From assembly GCA_948902155.1 (NCBI GenBank), contig CAQVQZ010000092.1:1-8549 (forward strand): DNA of 8,549 nt. The letters are read 5' to 3'. Shown here in pieces: positions 5,049-8,549 of this stretch (the stretch's first letter is position 1; each line of letters starts with the position of its first letter). Source of the DNA: an uncultured Oscillibacter sp. (GTDB taxonomy: Bacteria > Bacillota_A > Clostridia > Oscillospirales > Oscillospiraceae). A program made the position numbers and the translations under genes. The notes under the pieces are model-generated. The model was not told the origin of the DNA. It saw nothing but the letters and a program-made list of their open reading frames with translations, and ran no database searches.

Positions 5049-5872
5049 GCGGGACCGAAGTGCGGCGGGAATTTCTCCGGCGGGCGAAGGCGGGTTTCCC
5101 CTGGGGGATCGCCTTGGTGTATCTGATGTTCCTGCTGGGAAACGCCTTTGCCATTCCCAGGCCGGAGGGCGGGAGCCTGCTGGTGGTGTCCGAAGCCATG
5201 GCGGAGGCGTATGGAAGCCCGGTGACGGCGGCGCTGGCCCAGTTCTTCTGGTCCGGACTCCTGGGGGCGGCGCTGAACACCATGGAAGCGCCCTTTCTCC
5301 TGGAACGGCGGACGCTCCTCTGGTCCGGGGCTCATTTTCTGGGGACGGCGGCGGTGTTCTCTCTGGCGGGGTGGCGGTGCCGGTGGTTTCCCATCCGGGA
5401 GAGCTGGCTGTGCCTGCTGGGGGTGCTGCTCCTCTGCTACGTGCTGAAATGGTCCGTCCGCTTTCTGGAGTGGCAGGCGGACGTGCGGGCTATCCGGAAG
5501 TCCTCCGGCCTGGAGACGGCGGAGCCGCCGTGGAAGACCCTGGCTCCCTTTCTTCTCCTGGCGGCGGCGGTGGAGCTGCTGCTGCCTCCGGGGCTGTCGC
5601 TGGTGGACGCGCGGGATTTCCCGGTGCTGACGGGCATTTTCTACCCCTTTCTGGTCCTCCCCCTGTTCTGCTTTCTCAGCGCCTGCCCCCTGGGGACCCG
5701 GCTTCCCCGCTGGTGGCCGGTCTACCCGGCGGCGTGCGCGGCCTTTACCCTGCCCTGCGTGTTTGCAATCTATAATTATACGGCCCTGTTTCAGGTGTGG
5801 GTGGCGGGCGCCGCCGCCCTGGCCGGGGGACTGCTGGGCGTGATCCTGCGGAAAACCAAAAAAAATCCATAA
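5045..5872 (+). CDS. DUF3021 membrane protein with extra four-helix C-terminal half
   Basis: 275 residues, predicted eight membrane segments. Residues 1-145 match the DUF3021 plan: Arg/Lys-rich N-terminus, helices at about 18-37, 60-78, 92-110 and 119-138, and a charged WQADVRAIRK tail. DUF3021 proteins partner short LytTR regulators and normally end here (about 140 residues). This one continues through a linker (about 145-162) into four more helices (164-181, 193-213, 226-243, 248-267), ending in RKTKKNP. The second half, with FYPFLVLPLFCFL and YPAACAAFTLPCVFAIYNYTALF, resembles small stand-alone four-helix proteins of gut Clostridia rather than a second DUF3021 copy. It starts inside the stop of the LytTR gene (ATGA), so the two are coupled. 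The likely role is membrane sensing or sequestration of the LytTR protein; what the extra half does is unknown. Confidence 0.85.
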   Translation: MSGTEVRREFLRRAKAGFPWGIALVYLMFLLGNAFAIPRPEGGSLLVVSEAMAEAYGSPVTAALAQFFWSGLLGAALNTMEAPFLLERRTLLWSGAHFLGTAAVFSLAGWRCRWFPIRESWLCLLGVLLLCYVLKWSVRFLEWQADVRAIRKSSGLETAEPPWKTLAPFLLLAAAVELLLPPGLSLVDARDFPVLTGIFYPFLVLPLFCFLSACPLGTRLPRWWPVYPAACAAFTLPCVFAIYNYTALFQVWVAGAAALAGGLLGVILRKTKKNP

Positions 5873-5886
5873 CCCCGGAACAAAAC

Positions 5887-5926
5887 CGCCTCCTCCGCCG
5901 TCCAAACAGGCAGAGGAGGCGATTTT
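5887..5926 (+). promoter_or_regulatory. Hairpin burying the Shine-Dalgarno sequence of the first tandem lipoprotein gene
   Basis: CGCCTCCTC (5887-5895) pairs perfectly with GAGGAGGCG (5913-5921); after one C/A mismatch the stem goes on for 3 bp (GCC/GGC) to a 9-nt loop. The right arm is the Shine-Dalgarno sequence itself, 5 nt before the ATG at 5927, and it is followed by ATTTT. The same structure could act as a weak terminator of the LytTR/DUF3021 transcript or as a translational switch. The 54-nt gap between the genes holds nothing else. Confidence 0.65.
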
Positions 5927-6937
5927 ATGAAGCTTTGGAAATCCCTATGGGCTCTGGCCCTGTGCATAAGCCTGCTGTCCGCCTGCGGAGGAGCCCCGGC
6001 GGAGACGCCCGAGCCCCCGGCCCCCGGCGGGACGGAAGCTCCTGCCACAGCAGTGATCCCCGGCACAGGGACGACGGTCTCCCTGGACCCGGACGAGGAG
6101 CCCGCCGTCCTCACCTGCCGCGTCGTGGACGGGGCGGAAAACGGGAATCTGCTCCTGGCCGAATTGGGGGAGGGCCTCTATGACGGCGCCGGGGTCTACC
6201 GGCTGAATCTGGCCAACGGAGGACCCAGGGCAGACATCTTATACGGCGACCGCCCGGCGGGGAAGTCCCAGCCCCTGACGATTCCCGTCTATCTGGACGG
6301 CGAGCTGGCGGACGCGTCCGCCCTGGAGGACGGCATGACGGTGGACGTGGCCTTTAACGGCAACGTGCTGGAGAGCTTCCCCGCCCAATTGGGAGAGGTG
6401 TATTCCGTGACGGCCTGGTCCATCGGTGCGGAGAAAAACCCCGGCGGAACCTGTTATGACCTCTGCGGCCTGTACCTGCAAGTCCTGGACGACCTGTGGC
6501 AGAAGGACCCGGGGCTGAATGAGGGCATTGCCCTGGCGGGGCTGGACCTCTCCCGGGCCCCCGGGGAGCTGACCGAGAGCGAAAAATCCGCCCTGGCCTG
6601 GCGCTTTGGGGAGATGCACGGCGTGGAGGTGGTGACGGGGACTTTCGACGAGCTGAAGGAACAGGGGTATTTCACCGCCTCCCACCTCAGCACCCCCGAA
6701 CCGAAAAACGGGGAGGACAGCCCCCTGTGGTATCAGTGGGAGGACGGATGCCTGTTCTCCATCACGCCCAACGAGGAGATGCACGCGGAGGAAATTTATT
6801 CCCTGCCCACGCTGTTCTTCAACGCGGATAAATGGCGGAGCCCCTTGGGGGCCTACGGCTTCTATGACTGCTCCGCCATGTGGCCGGAGTTCGGGACCTG
6901 GACCGGCTATCAAATCGGCGCTGAGATGATTTCCTGA
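5927..6937 (+). CDS. Lipoprotein with OB-like segment, unknown function (first of a tandem pair)
   Basis: 336 residues. Lipobox L17-S-A-C20 after a KLWKSLW...LL signal, then a Pro/Glu/Thr/Ala-rich tether (21-55). Residues about 60-165 look like a small beta-barrel of the kind found in DUF3221-like lipoproteins: VLTCRVVDG, LLLAEL, YRLNL, a YLDGE turn, and G136-M-T-V...NG...ESFPAQL155. The remaining 170 residues are a separate domain beginning CYDLCGLYLQVLDDLW and rich in aromatic residues, with cysteines at 176, 180, 275 and 315 that could pair; I do not recognise it. The gene follows the DUF3021 fusion on the same strand, 54 nt away, with its ribosome site inside a hairpin, and ends 12 nt before the next lipoprotein gene. 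It is probably a surface protein of the same expression group, perhaps the target or the sensing partner of the LytTR system (inference). Confidence 0.87.
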   Translation: MKLWKSLWALALCISLLSACGGAPAETPEPPAPGGTEAPATAVIPGTGTTVSLDPDEEPAVLTCRVVDGAENGNLLLAELGEGLYDGAGVYRLNLANGGPRADILYGDRPAGKSQPLTIPVYLDGELADASALEDGMTVDVAFNGNVLESFPAQLGEVYSVTAWSIGAEKNPGGTCYDLCGLYLQVLDDLWQKDPGLNEGIALAGLDLSRAPGELTESEKSALAWRFGEMHGVEVVTGTFDELKEQGYFTASHLSTPEPKNGEDSPLWYQWEDGCLFSITPNEEMHAEEIYSLPTLFFNADKWRSPLGAYGFYDCSAMWPEFGTWTGYQIGAEMIS

Positions 6938-6942
6938 GGAGG
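6937..6942 (+). promoter_or_regulatory. Ribosome binding site that decides the second lipoprotein start
   Basis: AGGAGG begins in the stop codon of the preceding gene. It is 7 nt from the ATG at 6950 and only 1 nt from the in-frame GTG at 6944, so the ATG is the real start. The overlap with the upstream stop suggests translational coupling between the two lipoproteins. Confidence 0.75.
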
Positions 6943-6949
6943 AGTGACG

Positions 6950-7651
6950 ATGAAACGGATATGGATTTTGATCTGCGCCCTGGCGCTCCTGCTGGCCTCC
7001 TGCGCCGCCCCGGCGGCGGAACCGGAGCTGACAGAGACGGAGGGCCGCGCCCTGATCGCAGAGAACAACGAGGGGGACAGGAAGCCCCTGCTGGTGACGG
7101 AGGACGGGGAAGCCATCGTCCTGACGACGAAGATCAACGACGCGTTCTGCGAGTGCCAAAGCGGCGACCGGCTCCGGGTGACCCATGACGGCGTCTCTGA
7201 AACATTCCCAGCACAGACGGAGGTGTACGGCTACGAGGTCCTGGAAGAGGGGTCCTGGCCGGACATCCCGGAGGAAACTTTGACCACACTGGAGGGCTTG
7301 GGCTGGGAGTTCGACCGTGACAGCCACGCCCCGGCGGCGGTACCCCAGACGGTAGACGACCCGGTGACCGGCTATTGCGGCAATACGGTGACGGAAGTAA
7401 AACGGAACGGCGAAACCTTCTCTTTCTGGGGCAGCGACTCCGTGACGCTGACGGACATTCTGATCAACCTGAACTACGACCCGGAAGCTGTGTGCCGCTG
7501 CCTGCCGGAGTTCACGGTAGATACCGAGTTCGGCGACGGTTACGGCGTAAACTTGACCGAGACTTACGCCCGCTGCGACCAAGGCCAAGCGCCCCTGACA
7601 ATAGAACAAACGGAAACCATCCAAGAAATCATAAACCGCAACTGCCAATAA
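6950..7651 (+). CDS. Lipoprotein with OB-like segment, unknown function (second of a tandem pair)
   Basis: 233 residues. Signal MKRIWILI...LLLASC with lipobox L15-A-S-C18 and a short acidic tether. Residues about 45-98 contain the same beta-barrel-like segment as the preceding protein: LLVTEDGEAIVL, then G72-D-R-L-R-V-T-H-D-G...ETFPAQ89, one residue shorter in the loop. The C-terminal part (100-233) has cysteines at 143, 182, 184, 209 and 232 and ends in an acidic, Thr-rich region with a helix (IEQTETIQEIINRN). No enzyme motif is seen. The start is 12 nt after the previous stop with AGGAGG between, so the two lipoproteins are co-translated, and a strong hairpin follows. The pair may have arisen by duplication of the barrel part followed by divergence of the C-termini; the evidence for that is the shared segment only. 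Confidence 0.86.
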   Translation: MKRIWILICALALLLASCAAPAAEPELTETEGRALIAENNEGDRKPLLVTEDGEAIVLTTKINDAFCECQSGDRLRVTHDGVSETFPAQTEVYGYEVLEEGSWPDIPEETLTTLEGLGWEFDRDSHAPAAVPQTVDDPVTGYCGNTVTEVKRNGETFSFWGSDSVTLTDILINLNYDPEAVCRCLPEFTVDTEFGDGYGVNLTETYARCDQGQAPLTIEQTETIQEIINRNCQ

Positions 7652-7658
7652 AAGCACA

Positions 7659-7690
7659 AAACAGCGGCGCTCATCAGAGCGCCGCTGTTT
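7659..7690 (+). terminator. Terminator after the tandem lipoprotein genes
   Basis: A perfect 14-bp stem, AAACAGCGGCGCTC (7659-7672) with GAGCGCCGCTGTTT (7677-7690) and an ATCA loop, begins 7 nt after the lipoprotein stop. The arm ends in TTT on the plus strand, and the flanking A-rich sequence gives a U-rich tail on the minus strand, so it may work in both directions in this convergent gap. Confidence 0.82.
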
Positions 7691-7925
7691 AATCGAGAAA
7701 TGAGAAAATCAGCAAGAGGAGAGGGCCCAAAAGCCACGCCAGCCAAGCCTTCCAACCACCACCAGCCAGAGCGACAGCGGAAAGAGACGGAAGTCGATTC
7801 GACAACAACCAAAACCCCCGCTCGCACGACGCCGCGTGCTAAAGACCTTCCTGGAATCGGAAGCACTCTCTTGCGCGCCCCCGTAAACCGCATCCCCTTG
7901 TTTTTCTCTTTTGGACCGTGCACGG

Positions 7926-7967
7926 CCCGTTTTCTCTTTTTATTCGGGAATAAAAAGAGAAAATGGG
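7926..7967. repeat. 19-bp AT-rich inverted repeat downstream of asnS
   Basis: The left arm at 7926-7944 (CCC-G-TTTTCTCTTTTTATT) pairs with the right arm at 7949-7967 (AATAAAAAGAGAAAA-T-GGG) around a CGGG loop, with a single G-U pair. The T-rich part is inside the stem rather than after it, so it is not a standard terminator, though it may end asnS transcription. A second TTTTCTCTTTT copy at 7902-7912 could compete for the same right arm. The palindrome CCGTGCACGG lies at 7916-7925. Confidence 0.7.
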
Positions 7968-7980
7968 GGGTGCATTGCAC

Positions 7981-8006
7981 CAGCCATCAACATGGCTGAA
8001 ATTTTT
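7981..8006 (+). terminator. Weak terminator-like hairpin on the plus strand next to the asnS stop
   Basis: CAGCCAT (7981-7987), loop CAAC, ATGGCTG (7992-7998), then AAATTTTT up to 8006. The stem is only 7 bp and the T-tract follows a run of A. It could stop plus-strand transcripts before they enter asnS antisense. On the minus strand it lacks a T-tail. Confidence 0.4.
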
Positions 8007-8549
8007 AGAAGTCGGCGCTACCGACCGTCCTGGGATGCGGCAGCACATCCCGGATATTGCTCACGCCGGTGAGATACATCACCAGCCGCTCAAACCCGAG
8101 CCCGAACCCGGCGTGTCGGCACGTGCCGTACCGCCGCAGGTCGCAGTACCACCAATAGCTCTCCGGGTCCATGTCCAGCTCCTTGATGCGGGCCTCCAGG
8201 ATGTCCAGTCGCTCCTCGCGCTGGCTCCCGCCGATGATCTCGCCGATGCCCGGCACCAGGCAGTCCGCCGCCGCCACGGTCTTCCCGTCGTCGTTGAGGC
8301 GCATGTAAAACGCCTTGATCTCCTTGGGATAATCCGTGACGAACACGGGCCGCTTGTAGACCTGTTCCGTGAGATACCGCTCGTGCTCCGTCTGGAGGTC
8401 GCAGCCCCAGAAGACCTTGTAGTCGAATTTGTCGTTGTTCTTCTCCAGGATGGACACGGCCTCCGTGTAGCTCACCCGGCCGAAGCTGGAGGAAGCCACG
8501 TGCTCCAGCCGCTCCTTCAGCCCCTTGTCCACGAAGCTGTTGAAGAAGT
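8005..8549 (-). CDS. asnS: Asparaginyl-tRNA synthetase, C-terminal part (runs off the window)
   Basis: About 180 C-terminal residues of a protein normally near 460; the 5' part lies beyond the right edge, the frame staying open to the last base ([14 protein letters not shown]). It charges tRNA-Asn with asparagine using ATP, in the cytoplasm, as a class IIb dimer. Visible features are typical of the catalytic core: the [15 protein letters not shown] and [18 protein letters not shown] strands, the [18 protein letters not shown] segment, and class II motif 3, [15 protein letters not shown], with the ATP-binding Arg in F-E-R. The tail [14 protein letters not shown] matches the normal AsnRS ending (usually PRTPGNAEF-like), so the stop at 8005-8007 is genuine. 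The anticodon-binding OB domain and motifs 1 and 2 are not in the window. AspRS is unlikely because the IKAFYMR and [10 protein letters not shown] segments are characteristic of AsnRS. Confidence 0.95.
   Translation of the reverse strand, partial: FFNSFVDKGLKERLEHVASSSFGRVSYTEAVSILEKNNDKFDYKVFWGCDLQTEHERYLTEQVYKRPVFVTDYPKEIKAFYMRLNDDGKTVAAADCLVPGIGEIIGGSQREERLDILEARIKELDMDPESYWWYCDLRRYGTCRHAGFGLGFERLVMYLTGVSNIRDVLPHPRTVGSADF

Larger units (their letters stand above)
7652..8004. other. 353-bp gene-free convergent gap
   Basis: After the terminator at 7659-7690, the stretch 7691-7895 is A/C-rich on the plus strand with many short CCA/ACC runs and an 11-bp palindrome (GTCGA-T-TCGAC, 7793-7803). 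The open frames crossing it lack ribosome binding sites and any protein-like pattern, so I see no gene. The second part (7901-7998) holds pyrimidine tracts, a 19-bp inverted repeat and a small hairpin beside the asnS stop codon. A structured RNA or a dispersed non-coding element is possible but cannot be shown from one copy. Confidence 0.55.

Noticed and set aside
6239..7657. 472-codon minus-strand open frame opposite the tandem lipoproteins
   Set aside because: The plus-strand frames have lipoboxes, ribosome sites and a shared domain; the reverse frame is Arg/Gln/Val-rich and spans both genes and the gap between them.
7564..7980. 138-codon minus-strand frame across the gap and the end of the second lipoprotein gene
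   Set aside because: It crosses a strong terminator and overlaps a supported gene antisense; its product shows no domain and it has no ribosome site.
7700..7999. 99-codon plus-strand frame in the convergent gap
   Set aside because: No convincing ribosome site at proper spacing, a low-complexity Lys/Arg/Thr/Pro product, and it runs through the inverted repeat.

Overview
The window looks like chromosomal DNA from a GC-rich, monoderm Clostridia, probably a gut Oscillospiraceae-type bacterium (Flavonifractor/Lawsonibacter-like). The evidence is GC-ending codons, strong AGGAGG-type ribosome binding sites, SLH-anchored and lipobox-bearing exported proteins, a LytTR/DUF3021 pair, and SIPPQIS-type small proteins. 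The placement is inference; no rRNA or other phylogenetic marker beyond pfkA and a partial asnS is present. No CRISPR array, tRNA, phage gene or transposase is visible.

Left block, minus strand (66-3167). A divergent promoter region near 3200 drives a lipoprotein with a Ca-loop-like DxNxDGxxD motif. Its 3' end overlaps a stand-alone ModE-N-type winged-helix DNA-binding protein, which is followed by an 86-residue protein with 15 cysteines. The three probably form one operon closed by an intrinsic terminator at 1473-1502. Beyond a non-coding stretch holding a perfect 31-bp palindrome lies a secreted SLH-domain protein with its own promoter; its C-terminal papain-fold-like domain seems to have lost its histidine.

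Right block, plus strand (3291-7690). A near-consensus sigma-A promoter drives pfkA (ATP-type 6-phosphofructokinase), ended by a 14-bp hairpin. A second promoter drives a LytTR transcription factor that overlaps by 4 nt a membrane protein made of DUF3021 plus an extra four-helix half. Two tandem lipoproteins follow; the Shine-Dalgarno sequence of the first is buried in a stable hairpin. A 14-bp hairpin ends the block.

Right edge. A 353-bp gene-free convergent gap contains low-complexity A/C-rich sequence and a 19-bp AT-rich inverted repeat. The C-terminal part of asparaginyl-tRNA synthetase (minus strand) then runs off the window.

How the parts connect: pfkA and asnS are housekeeping genes; the rest is envelope and regulatory gene content of unknown role. 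The least expected observation is that the 86-residue cysteine-rich protein and both tandem lipoproteins share the same short signature, G-x-x-[VL]-x-[VI]-...-G-...-[ST]-[FI]-P-[AP]-Q. This suggests one small OB-like fold used in cytoplasmic-type and surface-anchored proteins. The LytTR/DUF3021-fusion/two-lipoprotein set is the best candidate for an undescribed envelope-sensing module.
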